From: Nitrospirillum iridis
Lineage (GTDB): Bacteria; Pseudomonadota; Alphaproteobacteria; Azospirillales; Azospirillaceae
NCBI RefSeq assembly: GCF_014205765.1
Contig: NZ_JACIIZ010000024.1
Coordinates: forward strand, 1 to 64,000
Reading direction: 5' to 3'
DNA length: 64,000 nt
Below, piece by piece: positions 54,188-63,270 of this stretch (positions are counted from its first letter, which is position 1; each line of letters starts with the position of its first letter). The notes under the pieces are model-generated. The model ran no database searches. It was not told where the DNA came from and saw nothing but the letters and a program-made list of their open reading frames with translations. The translations under genes were made by a program, and so were the position numbers.

Positions 54188-55720
54188 ATGGGCGGCGTGC
54201 GGAATCAGGATGAGGACGGCCTGCTGGTGACCACGCCGGCCGGCCGGGTCCGGGGCGTGGTTCGGGACGGTGTCAGGGTGTGGCGCGGGATTCCCTTCGC
54301 AGCCCCCCCTGTCGGCGATCGGCGCTTTCGCGCGCCCCAACCCGTCGAGCCCTGGCCAGGGGTGCGCGATGCGTCCGAGTTCGGCGCGATACCGATGCAG
54401 AAGCGGGGTTTCGAGGCGATGGGGGGTGCCGGTGAGGCGACGCCCATGGCCGAGGATAGCCTGACGATCAACGTCACGGCGCCGCTGGCGCCGGCCCAGC
54501 GCCCCCGTCCCGTGGTGGTATGGATTTATGGCGGGGCCTTCGCCCTGGGCGGCAGCAGAAGCGAGCTGTTCCGCGGTGATCGCCTCGTCACCACGGGGGA
54601 CGTCGTTTTCGTCAGTTTCAACTATCGGCTGGGTCTGTTCGGCTTCAACGATTTCAGCCCCTGGTCGACGCCGGACCATCCCATCGACGGCAACCTCGGC
54701 CTGCGCGACCAGATCGCGGCCCTGCGATGGGTCCAGGGCACGATCGCCGCCTTCGGGGGCGACCCCGGCAACGTGACCATCGCCGGCCACTCGGCGGGCG
54801 CCACGTCCGTGCTGTCGCTGATGTGCGCGCCGCCGGCCGCGGGCCTGTTCCATCGCGCTTTCGCCATGAGCGCCGCCGGATACAGCGTTTTCGGCCGCGC
54901 CCGGCATGCCGTGCTGGCGCGGGAGATTCTCGGCTCGCTGGGCCTGGATCCGGCGGACGCGGCCGCGACCGGCCAGGCGCTGAAACGACTGCCGGCGGAT
55001 CAGCTGGTGGCGGCGGCGTCCCGGCTCTTCTACGAGATCGCGCCGGATGCCTACCCCGGCATCCTGGCCGCCACCCCCGTCATCGACGGTGATGTCCTGC
55101 CGCGCCATCCGGTCGACGCCTTCCGCGAAGGGACCGCGCATCCGGTGCCCCTGGTCATCGGCACGATGTTCCGGGAGGCCGCCATCCTGGACAAGGGCTT
55201 ACCCCTGATGCCCAGCCGCGTCAGCCGGCTGGAGGCGATGTTCCGCGCCACCGATCCCGGGATCCGGGATCGGATCGCCGCCGTCTATCCCGGTTATCCA
55301 TCGCGCAAGACGGCGGTCGATATCGCCGGCGACTTCACGTTTTGGGCCCCCTCCGTGCTGATGGCGGACGGCCATTCGCGGCGCGCGGACACCTGGGTCT
55401 ATCGCTTCGACTATGCCACCCCCCTGGCGCGGCTGGCGTTCGGTGGGGCCACCCATGCCCTGGATCTTCCCATGCTGTTCGGCACCACCGGGGAAGGCGA
55501 CCTCGGCCGATTGGATCTGTTTCGCCGCCGCCGGTCCAAGGCGGTCAGCCAGCGCTTCCAGGACGCGTTTCTCGCCTTCGCCCACGGCCGCGCCCCCGGC
55601 TGGTCGCGCTATGACGAAGGGGCGCGGCTGACGCGGATATTCGACACCACGGACCGGGAGGAAAGCGACCCCGGGCGGCAGCGGCGGATCGCCTGGGGCG
55701 ATTATCGCGGCCCCGGTTAA
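54188..55720 (+). CDS. Type B carboxylesterase
   Basis: 510 residues from the ATG at 54188, after GCGGGAGTG. The N-terminal GIPFAAPPVGDRRF, the oxyanion motif YGGAFALGG and the nucleophile elbow GHSAGA (Ser202) mark the carboxylesterase type B family. A catalytic His is likely in GGATHALDLPMLF. No signal peptide was seen, so it is probably cytoplasmic. It is first in a cluster with a TonB-dependent receptor and two dehydrogenases, suggesting it opens an imported ester. Confidence 0.88.
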   Translation: MGGVRNQDEDGLLVTTPAGRVRGVVRDGVRVWRGIPFAAPPVGDRRFRAPQPVEPWPGVRDASEFGAIPMQKRGFEAMGGAGEATPMAEDSLTINVTAPLAPAQRPRPVVVWIYGGAFALGGSRSELFRGDRLVTTGDVVFVSFNYRLGLFGFNDFSPWSTPDHPIDGNLGLRDQIAALRWVQGTIAAFGGDPGNVTIAGHSAGATSVLSLMCAPPAAGLFHRAFAMSAAGYSVFGRARHAVLAREILGSLGLDPADAAATGQALKRLPADQLVAAASRLFYEIAPDAYPGILAATPVIDGDVLPRHPVDAFREGTAHPVPLVIGTMFREAAILDKGLPLMPSRVSRLEAMFRATDPGIRDRIAAVYPGYPSRKTAVDIAGDFTFWAPSVLMADGHSRRADTWVYRFDYATPLARLAFGGATHALDLPMLFGTTGEGDLGRLDLFRRRRSKAVSQRFQDAFLAFAHGRAPGWSRYDEGARLTRIFDTTDREESDPGRQRRIAWGDYRGPG

Positions 55721-55855
55721 CCGGCCGATCTGTTCGTCCGGCACCAAGTCCCCTTCGCCACCTTCCAAGAACCAGGCGTCCCGTCCGTGCTTTCCTGACG
55801 TCATCGACAACCGGGCCGCTCCCAAGGCCCGGGCCGAAAACGGGAGGCGGGAAGA

Positions 55856-58303
55856 ATGAAAACGTCAGGGCGCGGCACGCGCCGATTGGGTCTCATGGTT
55901 GGCGCGTCGCCGGTCTTGCTGGCGGCGCTATTGGCGGCGCCGGCGCGATCGGCCGAAAAGGCCACGGACCAGGTTCAGGAAATCATCGTCACGGCGCAGA
56001 AGCGCGCCGAAAATGTCCAGGATGTGCCCATCGCCGTGTCCACCTTCTCGGCCGAGGCGTTGCAGGGCAAGGGGATCGACGATGTGCAGCGCATCGGCGG
56101 CCTCGCCCCCAATGTCACGCTGGATGCGGGGTCGCCGTTCTCCGGCTCCTCCTCCGTCCTGTCGGCGTCCATCCGGGGCATCGGCCAGGACGACTTCGCC
56201 TTCAACCTGGATCCGGGTGTCGGCGTGTACATCGATGGCGTCTATCTGGCCCGCACCGTGGGCGCCAACAGCGATCTGATGGACGTCGACCATATCGAGG
56301 TGCTGAAGGGTCCGCAGGGCACCTTGTTCGGCCGCAACACCATCGGCGGCGCCATCAGCATCGTCACCCGCCAGCCCTCGGAGGATTTCCACGCGACCGC
56401 CGCCATCACCGGCGGCAGTTTCAACCGCATCGATGTCGCCGCCGCGGCCGACATTCCCCTGACCGACACGCTGTTCAGCACGGTGACGGTTTCGTCCAAG
56501 AAGCGTGACGGCTACCAGCAGGTGGTGCCTTATCCCGGCGCCAGCGGCACGATCACCGACACCGCCGCCTTCACACGCTCCGGCTCCGGCACGTCCGACA
56601 CCCAGGGCGGGCAGAACAGCCAGACCATCCGCGCCAAGCTGTTCTGGAAGGGCAAGGGGTCGGTCACCGACGCCTTCACCGCCGATTACACCCAGGAAGA
56701 CCAGTCGGCCACCGCCAGCAGCCTGCTCGGCACCGTGCCCACCGGCGGGTTGCTGTCCATCTACAACCTGTGTGTCACAGCACCGGCCGCGACCATCGCC
56801 GCCCTCAGCGCGATGCCCGGCAACCCGAACTTCACCAACGCCTGCGCCCTGCCGCGGGGTGTGGTGGGAACGGCGCTGACCACCGGCCCGCGTCTCAGCT
56901 ACGGCAACCAGTTCCTGTCCGGCGATATCGACAAGACCTACGGCAATGGCCTCAGTTTCTCACGCCTGCAGTCCTTCGGCTTCGCCAACACCCTGGACTG
57001 GGAACTGGGCGAGGATCTGGACCTGAAGTCCATCACCGCCTACCGCCGCCTGTTGTGGCGCACGGGGCTGGATGCCGATGGGTCACCGCTGACCATCGCC
57101 GAGTTGTCGTTCAGCATGGACCAGCACCAGACGTCCCAGGAATTCCAGCTGACTGGCAAGGCCCTGGATGGAAAGCTGCACTTCGTCAACGGCGTCTATT
57201 TCTTCAATGAGGGCGGCAACCTGCACGACTACGTCACTTTCGACGAAGGTCTGTTGCAGTTGGATGGCCCCAACAAGTTGGACACCACCTCGGTCGCCGG
57301 CTACAGCCATATGAATTACCAGGTCACCGACCGCATCGGCCTGACCTTCGGTGGCCGCTACACCTGGGAACACAAGACCTTCGAAGGGGCGCAGTCCGAC
57401 CTGAACGCCCTGAACTACAAGCTGTCGGGCTGCTATCCCGTGTCCGAGGTCTGCCGGGCGGCCCTGGGCTTTCCTGTCGCCGGGCAGCCGTTGCGCTATT
57501 ATCCGGCGGGCGTGAACACCAAGGACTACTACATCTTCACGCCCCGCCTGGGGGGTGAATACCACCTGACCGACGATGTCATGGCCTACACCTCGTGGTC
57601 CAAAGGCTTCAAGTCGGGCAGTTGGACCACCCGTCTGTCCAACCCCCTCAGCACCGCGCCGGACTTCGGGCCGGAAAAGGCCGAGACCATTGAGTTGGGC
57701 GTGAAGTCGGAACTGCTGGATCGCCGCCTGCGGCTCAACGTGGCGGGCTTCCACACCGATTACACGGGCATCCAGCTGAACTTCCAGGAAGGCGTGTCGC
57801 CCACCCTGCACAATGCCGGCGACGCGGAGATCTGGGGCGGCGAGGTCGAGGCCCAGGTGGCCCTGGGCGGTGGGTTCACCCTGGATGGCACACTGGGCTA
57901 TCTGCACGCCCGCTACACCCGGGTCGACCCCCAGGTGGTGGGTGTGACCCTGGACAGCCGCCTGCCCAAGACCCCGAACCTGAAGTTCAGCGTCAGCCCG
58001 GCCTACACCGTCGACCTGAGCAATGGGGCCAGCCTGCGGGTCACGGTGGACTACACCCACACCAACCCGATGTACAACGACACCGCCAACACGGCCCTGT
58101 TGGAGCGCCAGTCCACCAACGTGGTGAACGCCTCTGTTACCTACACCTCGTCCGACGAGCGCTGGCAGGCCACCGTGGGCGGCAGCAACATCACCAACGA
58201 CCGCTACCTGACCACGGGCAACGAGAACGATGCCGCCGGCGCCATTTTCGGCACCTACAACCCGCCGGCGCAGTGGTTCGCCACCCTCAAATACAAATAC
58301 TGA
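55856..58303 (+). CDS. TonB-dependent outer-membrane receptor
   Basis: 815 residues. A signal peptide (ASPVLLAALLAAPARSA) precedes a TonB box (EIIVTAQKR), plug domain (QDVPIAVSTFSAEAL; VYIDGVYLAR; IEVLKGPQGTLFGRNTIGGAI) and a beta-barrel ending in LKYKY, an aromatic C-terminus suited to outer-membrane assembly. The plug form is of the type common for plant-derived or aromatic substrates in sphingomonads and relatives rather than a clear siderophore receptor. It is followed closely by the dehydrogenase genes. Confidence 0.9.
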   Translation: MKTSGRGTRRLGLMVGASPVLLAALLAAPARSAEKATDQVQEIIVTAQKRAENVQDVPIAVSTFSAEALQGKGIDDVQRIGGLAPNVTLDAGSPFSGSSSVLSASIRGIGQDDFAFNLDPGVGVYIDGVYLARTVGANSDLMDVDHIEVLKGPQGTLFGRNTIGGAISIVTRQPSEDFHATAAITGGSFNRIDVAAAADIPLTDTLFSTVTVSSKKRDGYQQVVPYPGASGTITDTAAFTRSGSGTSDTQGGQNSQTIRAKLFWKGKGSVTDAFTADYTQEDQSATASSLLGTVPTGGLLSIYNLCVTAPAATIAALSAMPGNPNFTNACALPRGVVGTALTTGPRLSYGNQFLSGDIDKTYGNGLSFSRLQSFGFANTLDWELGEDLDLKSITAYRRLLWRTGLDADGSPLTIAELSFSMDQHQTSQEFQLTGKALDGKLHFVNGVYFFNEGGNLHDYVTFDEGLLQLDGPNKLDTTSVAGYSHMNYQVTDRIGLTFGGRYTWEHKTFEGAQSDLNALNYKLSGCYPVSEVCRAALGFPVAGQPLRYYPAGVNTKDYYIFTPRLGGEYHLTDDVMAYTSWSKGFKSGSWTTRLSNPLSTAPDFGPEKAETIELGVKSELLDRRLRLNVAGFHTDYTGIQLNFQEGVSPTLHNAGDAEIWGGEVEAQVALGGGFTLDGTLGYLHARYTRVDPQVVGVTLDSRLPKTPNLKFSVSPAYTVDLSNGASLRVTVDYTHTNPMYNDTANTALLERQSTNVVNASVTYTSSDERWQATVGGSNITNDRYLTTGNENDAAGAIFGTYNPPAQWFATLKYKY

Positions 58304-58319
58304 GCCTGGGATAGAAGAA

Positions 58320-59840
58320 ATGACCAAGCAGTTGGCGTCCAGCGCACCTGACCTCCCGCACCTGGATCTCCCGCACATGGGGCAGGTTGACGATCCCTGG
58401 GGGGGCGTGGGGGAGGGGCGGCTCTTCACCGGCGCCTGGGTCCAGGCCCGGGGTGGGGTGATCGAGGTGAAGGAACCGGCGACCGGCCGGGTCCTGACCC
58501 TGGTCGGGCGGGCGGAGGCGGCCGACGTCCGGGCCGCCGCCCAAGCGGCACGGGTGGCGCAGGTGGACTGGGCGGCCCGTGCCCCCACCGCCCGTGCCGA
58601 GGTGGTGGAGGAAGCGGCGCGGGTCATGGGCGGCATGGCGGACACCGTGGTCCGCTGGCTGATGCGTGAAGCCGGGTCCGCCGGGCCCAAGGCCCAGGTG
58701 GAACATCAGCACGCCCTGGGTTTCCTGCGCCACGCCGCCGCCATGGGGCAGGAGCCGCAGGGCCACATCCTGGCCTCTGTCCCGCCGCGCCGCAGCGTGG
58801 CGGAACGCGTGCCCCTGGGCGTGGTCGGCGTCATCGCCCCCTTCAACTTTCCCCTGGTGCTGGCCCTGCGGGCGGTGGCGCCGGCGCTGGCCGCCGGCAA
58901 CGCCGTGGTGCTGAAGCCCGACCCCCGCACGCCGGTGTCCGGCGGCTTCCTCATCGCCCAGGCTTTCGCCGCCGCCGGCTTGCCGCCGGGGCTGCTGCAC
59001 GTCCTGCCCGGCGGGGCGGATGTGGGGCAGGCCCTGTGCGCCGACCCGGACATCGCCATGATCACCTTCACCGGGTCCACCGGCGCCGGCCGGGCGGTGG
59101 GCGAACTGGCGGGGCGCCACCTGAAGAAGGTGCAACTGGAGCTGGGCGGCAAGAACGCCTTGGTCATCCTGGACGATGCCGATATCGACCTGGCCGCCCG
59201 CAACGCCGCCTGGGGCGCCTGGCTGCACCAGGGCCAGATCTGCATGAGCACGGGGCGCATCCTGGTGCATCACAGCCTGCACGACGACCTGGTGACGCGC
59301 CTGGCGGCCAAGGCGCGGGCGCTGCCGGTGGGTGACCCGCTGGACGGCGTGGCCATCGGCCCCCTGATCGATCCCGGCCAGGTGGCGCGGGTGGACGCCA
59401 TCGTCCAGGCCAGCGTGGCGGCGGGCGCCCGTCTGGTGGCGGGCGGCACGCATGACGGCCGCTGCTACGCCCCCACCGTGCTGGCCGGCGTCACCCCGGG
59501 CATGCCGGCGTTCGATGAGGAAATCTTCGGCCCGGTGGCGGTGGTCACGGCCTTTGCCGATGATGACCAGGCGGTGGATCTGGCCAACCGGGGCCAGTAC
59601 GGCCTGGCCGCGGGCGTCATTGGCGCCAATGTCGACCGCGCCGTCCGGCTGGGCGCCCGTCTGCGCACCGGCCACCTGCACATCAACGACCAGACGGTCG
59701 TGGCCGAACCCCAGGCGCCCTTCGGCGGCATGGGGGCGTCCGGCAATGGCAGCCGCATCAGCGGCCCCGCCAACTGGGATGAATTCACCACCTGGCGCTG
59801 GACCACGGTCCAGCCCACGGCCCCGGCCTACCCCTACTGA
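58320..59840 (+). CDS. Benzaldehyde/vanillin-type aldehyde dehydrogenase
   Basis: 506 residues from the ATG at 58320, 16 bp after the receptor stop. The catalytic Glu274 (LELGGKN) and Cys308 (GQICMSTGR) are present, as is the NAD-binding GSTGAGR. The GQICMS and HINDQTV motifs are typical of aromatic aldehyde dehydrogenases (XylC, AreC, vanillin dehydrogenase). It would oxidise the aldehyde made by the next gene product to the aromatic acid. Confidence 0.88.
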   Translation: MTKQLASSAPDLPHLDLPHMGQVDDPWGGVGEGRLFTGAWVQARGGVIEVKEPATGRVLTLVGRAEAADVRAAAQAARVAQVDWAARAPTARAEVVEEAARVMGGMADTVVRWLMREAGSAGPKAQVEHQHALGFLRHAAAMGQEPQGHILASVPPRRSVAERVPLGVVGVIAPFNFPLVLALRAVAPALAAGNAVVLKPDPRTPVSGGFLIAQAFAAAGLPPGLLHVLPGGADVGQALCADPDIAMITFTGSTGAGRAVGELAGRHLKKVQLELGGKNALVILDDADIDLAARNAAWGAWLHQGQICMSTGRILVHHSLHDDLVTRLAAKARALPVGDPLDGVAIGPLIDPGQVARVDAIVQASVAAGARLVAGGTHDGRCYAPTVLAGVTPGMPAFDEEIFGPVAVVTAFADDDQAVDLANRGQYGLAAGVIGANVDRAVRLGARLRTGHLHINDQTVVAEPQAPFGGMGASGNGSRISGPANWDEFTTWRWTTVQPTAPAYPY

Positions 59841-59864
59841 CCCCCCCGCACCGGAAACGACCCC

Positions 59865-60980
59865 ATGGCCCAGACCATCCTTGCCGCCGTGGCCCACGGC
59901 ATCCAGGCCCCCCTGACGCTGGAGCGGGTGGCGATCGATGAGCCCCGCCCCGGAGAGGTGCTGGTCCGCGTTGTCGCCGCCGGCGTCTGCCATACCGACA
60001 TGGCGATGCGCGACCAGGAACTGCCCGTGCCCGCACCGGCGGTGCTGGGGCATGAGGGGTCGGGCGTGGTTGAACGGGTGGGGGCCGGGGTGACGGCGGT
60101 CGCGCCCGGCGACCGGGTGGTGATGAGCTTCAACTCCTGCGGCACCTGCCCTTCCTGCGCTGACGGCCTCCCGTCCTACTGCCATGACTTTTTCGCCCGC
60201 AACTTCAGCGGCCGGCGGGCCGATGGCAGCAGCGGCCTGGCCTGGGGGCGGGACACGCTGGGGGCCAACATCTTCGGCCAGTCCTCCTTCGCCACCCGTG
60301 CCCTGTGCCATGAGCGCAACGTGGTGAAGGTGCCCGGCACGGTGCCGCTGGATATCCTGGGGCCTTTGGGCTGCGGCGTGATGACCGGGGCGGGGGCGGT
60401 GATAAACGCCCTGGCGGTGAGGTCCGGCCGGTCTTTGGCCGTGTTCGGCGCCGGTGCCGTGGGGCTCAGCGCCGTCATGGCGGGCAAGGTCGTGGGGGCG
60501 GGTGCCATCATCGCCGTGGATGTGGTGGACCATAGGCTGGATCTGGCGCGGGATCTGGGCGCCACCCACACGTTCAACCCCAAGCGCGACGATGTGGTGG
60601 CGGCCATCCTGGCCCTGACGGGGATGGGCGTGGACTATGCCCTGGATACGACCGCCCGGCCGGCGGTGGTCGGGGATGCCACGCGCTGCCTGGCCCCCCG
60701 GGGCGTCTGCGGCCTGCTGGGCGCCCTGCGCTTTGGCGAGCCGCTGCCCATCGACGGCGGCCACCTGTTGAGCGGTGGCCGAACCGTTCGGGGCATCGTC
60801 GAGGGCGACGCCGATCCGCAACGCTTCATCCCGCAGCTGGTGGACCTCTACCAGCGCGGCCTGTTCCCCTTCGACCGGCTGATCACCTTCTATCCCCTGG
60901 ACGCCATCAACGACGCGATCCGGGATTCCGAGACGGGGCGCACGGTGAAGCCGGTGGTGCGCATGCCGGACGCGGTTTGA
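59865..60980 (+). CDS. Zinc-dependent aryl-alcohol dehydrogenase
   Basis: 371 residues. Catalytic zinc ligands Cys in GVCHTDM and His/Glu in GHEGSG are present, with a structural zinc cluster CGTCPSCADGLPSYC and a Rossmann motif GAGAVGLS. The fold and the GCGVMTGAGAV motif match benzyl/aryl-alcohol dehydrogenases such as XylB and AreB. It completes an alcohol-to-aldehyde-to-acid sequence with the upstream gene. Its stop abuts the convergent nsrR stop with no gap. Confidence 0.9.
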   Translation: MAQTILAAVAHGIQAPLTLERVAIDEPRPGEVLVRVVAAGVCHTDMAMRDQELPVPAPAVLGHEGSGVVERVGAGVTAVAPGDRVVMSFNSCGTCPSCADGLPSYCHDFFARNFSGRRADGSSGLAWGRDTLGANIFGQSSFATRALCHERNVVKVPGTVPLDILGPLGCGVMTGAGAVINALAVRSGRSLAVFGAGAVGLSAVMAGKVVGAGAIIAVDVVDHRLDLARDLGATHTFNPKRDDVVAAILALTGMGVDYALDTTARPAVVGDATRCLAPRGVCGLLGALRFGEPLPIDGGHLLSGGRTVRGIVEGDADPQRFIPQLVDLYQRGLFPFDRLITFYPLDAINDAIRDSETGRTVKPVVRMPDAV

Positions 60981-61445
60981 TCAGGCGCTTCCGGCGGCGG
61001 GGGGCGGGGACAGGTCCAGCAATCCGGCCAGGGTGCGGCGCGGTTTCACCAGGTCGGCCAGGGTGTAGTCGTCCAGCACGGCCAGGAAGGCGCCCAGCGC
61101 CTCCTTCAAGGCGTACTTCAGCACGCAGGTGGGGTTCAGCCGGCAGAAGGCGGTGGAACTGTCGGAAAAGCACTCCAGGATGTCCAGCTCCTGCTCCGTC
61201 GCGCGGACCACGTCGCCGATGCGGATGTCCTCCGCCCTGCGGCCCAGGCGCAGCCCGCCGCCCCGGCCCCGCACCGCCTCGACATAGCCCAGCTGGCTCA
61301 GCTGGTGCGCCACCTTCATCAGGTGGTTCTTCGAGATGCCGTAGGTCTGGGCGATGTCGCTGATGGTGGCCAGCCCATCGGACTTCAGCGCCAGGAACAC
61401 CAGCGTGCGCAGCGCGTAATCCGTGTAGCTCGACAACCGCATCAC
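60981..61445 (-). CDS. nsrR: Rrf2-family nitric-oxide sensor NsrR
   Basis: 154 residues. The winged helix (LATISDIAQTYGISKNHLMKV) is followed by the three cluster cysteines Cys92, Cys101 and Cys107 in ECF-x7-C-x5-C, matching the spacing in NsrR. NsrR binds DNA with an Fe-S cluster and releases it on nitrosylation. It is divergent from cydAB, so it probably controls the bd oxidase in response to nitric oxide. The second Met (61442) is an alternative start. Confidence 0.9.
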   Translation of the reverse strand: MMRLSSYTDYALRTLVFLALKSDGLATISDIAQTYGISKNHLMKVAHQLSQLGYVEAVRGRGGGLRLGRRAEDIRIGDVVRATEQELDILECFSDSSTAFCRLNPTCVLKYALKEALGAFLAVLDDYTLADLVKPRRTLAGLLDLSPPPAAGSA

Positions 61446-61848
61446 GACCTCAAAAAATGTACCCTGAATGCCTTTATAAGCATTGCGGGGGACCGTTCAA
61501 CCCCGGGCCGATCCCGACGCGGATCCGGCTTGGGCGCTTTCCGAGCCTGCCCACGCCCCAAGCTCAGACGCCGATGATCCCTCTGTTCCCTTTGGCGCAA
61601 AGGGATTGCTCATCCGGAGACGGGGGCCCGGGGCTAGACTGGGGGATGTCCTGGCCTCACTTTATCGACCGGTTGGGGAACCATGCCCTTTCCCAATGGC
61701 GGGCCAGACCAATCGCTAACGGCTTGGACAATTCGTCTTCTGGACGTCTGGCCGCTGCGGCACGACCCTCGGGGCCATCCAACGCCGGGCGTTCCCCATG
61801 CGGGGAACGGCCCCATTCCCGGCGAAGCAGAAAAGGGGGACCAGTCTC
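61446..61848 (+). promoter_or_regulatory. nsrR-cydAB divergent promoter region
   Basis: This 403-bp region has no gene. AATGC and GCATT (61467-61471, 61480-61484) form an inverted repeat with an 8-bp AT-rich spacer just upstream of nsrR, a candidate NsrR site. A perfect 17-bp palindrome CCCTTTG-gcg-CAAAGGG lies at 61588-61604, a possible site for another regulator. No clear FNR box was seen. Confidence 0.5.
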
Positions 61849-63270
61849 ATGTCACTGGATCCATTGATACTTTCCCGCTTGCAGTTTGTCTGGGTGGTGG
61901 CTTGGCACATCCTGCTGCCGGCCTTCACCGTCGGCATCGCCTCTTACATCGCCCTGCTGGAAGGGCTGCACACCTGGACCAAACGGCCCATCTATCTCAC
62001 CGTCTCAAAGTTTTGGATCCGCCTGTTCGCCGTCACCTTCGGCATGGGGGTCGTCAGCGGCATCGTCATGCCCTTCCAGTTCGGCACGAACTGGAGCCGC
62101 TTCAGCGACGCCACCTCCAACGTCGTCGGCCCGCTGTTCGCCTATGAGGGGCTGACGGCCTTTTTCCTGGAGGCCGCTTTCCTGGGCGTGCTGCTGTTCG
62201 GACGCAAGCTGGTGCCGCCCTGGGCCCATTTCGTGGCGGCCACCATGGTGGCGACCGGCACGCTGCTGTCGACGTTCTGGATCCTGGCGGTGAACAGCTG
62301 GATGCAGACGCCGCAGGGCTACACCGTCATCGACGGCCGCTTCTTCCCGGCCAGTTGGGTGGACATCATCTTCACCCCCAGCTTCCCCTACCGCCTGGCC
62401 CACGTCGTCAGCGGCTTCTACGTCACCACCGCCTTCGTCGTGCTGGCCGTGGGCGCCTACACCCTGCGCAAGGGCCGCTTCGTGGAGGAGGCGCGGGTGA
62501 TGATGCGCATGGCCCTGGGGTTCCTGACCCTGTTCGTGCCCCTGCAGATCGTGCTGGGCGACATGCACGGCCTGAACACCCTGGAACACCAGCCGGCCAA
62601 GTTGGCGGCGATGGAGGGCTTGTGGGAGGGGGGGCAGGGCGTTCCCGCCTCCCTCTTCGGCTTCCCCGACCAGAAGGCGGAAACCAATCATTGGGAAATC
62701 GCCGTGCCCAAACTGGGCAGCCTGTACCTCACCCATCATTGGGACGGGGCGGTGAAGGGGCTGAAGGATTTCCCCGCCGATGAGCGACCGCCGGTCATCG
62801 TCGTCTACTGGGCCTTCCGCGTCATGGTGGGCGTGGGCCTGCTGATGCTGGCCATCGTCGGCGTCGGCTGGCTGCTGCGCTGGGGCGGGCGGCTTTACAC
62901 CACCCGCTGGTACCTCCGTGGCCTGCAATGGGCGGGTCCCTTGGGATTCATCGCCGTGCTGGCCGGCTGGACGACGACGGAGGTGGGGCGCCAGCCCTGG
63001 ACCGTCTATGGCCTGATGCGCACGGCCCAGTCGGTGACGCCGTCGCTGACGGGTGCTGACGTCCTGATTTCCCTGCTGATGTACCTGGCCGTCTATCTGC
63101 TGATCTATCCCACGGGGTTCTTCTTCCTGCGGCGCATCGTGCGCAACGGCCCCATGGACCATGACCCGGAGAACGAGACGCTGGTGGAGAGCGGCCGCCC
63201 GGCTCAGCCGGTGGTCGCGCTGCCGCTTCCCCACGCCACCCCGACGACCCTCAATCAAGGAGACGCGTGA
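61849..63270 (+). CDS. cydA: Cytochrome bd ubiquinol oxidase subunit I (CioA type)
   Basis: 473 residues from the ATG at 61849; the frame is open for 17 codons upstream without a ribosome site. The haem b595 ligand His20 (VAWHILLPAF), the QFGTNW motif, and GWTTTEVGRQPW are conserved. The short quinol loop and length resemble cyanide-insensitive CioA rather than the long E. coli CydA. It oxidises quinol and reduces oxygen at high affinity in the inner membrane, with nine predicted helices. Its stop overlaps cydB by one base. Confidence 0.93.
   Translation: MSLDPLILSRLQFVWVVAWHILLPAFTVGIASYIALLEGLHTWTKRPIYLTVSKFWIRLFAVTFGMGVVSGIVMPFQFGTNWSRFSDATSNVVGPLFAYEGLTAFFLEAAFLGVLLFGRKLVPPWAHFVAATMVATGTLLSTFWILAVNSWMQTPQGYTVIDGRFFPASWVDIIFTPSFPYRLAHVVSGFYVTTAFVVLAVGAYTLRKGRFVEEARVMMRMALGFLTLFVPLQIVLGDMHGLNTLEHQPAKLAAMEGLWEGGQGVPASLFGFPDQKAETNHWEIAVPKLGSLYLTHHWDGAVKGLKDFPADERPPVIVVYWAFRVMVGVGLLMLAIVGVGWLLRWGGRLYTTRWYLRGLQWAGPLGFIAVLAGWTTTEVGRQPWTVYGLMRTAQSVTPSLTGADVLISLLMYLAVYLLIYPTGFFFLRRIVRNGPMDHDPENETLVESGRPAQPVVALPLPHATPTTLNQGDA

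Noticed and set aside
58287-60821. 844-codon minus-strand open frame
   Set aside because: Antisense shadow across the aldehyde and alcohol dehydrogenase genes.
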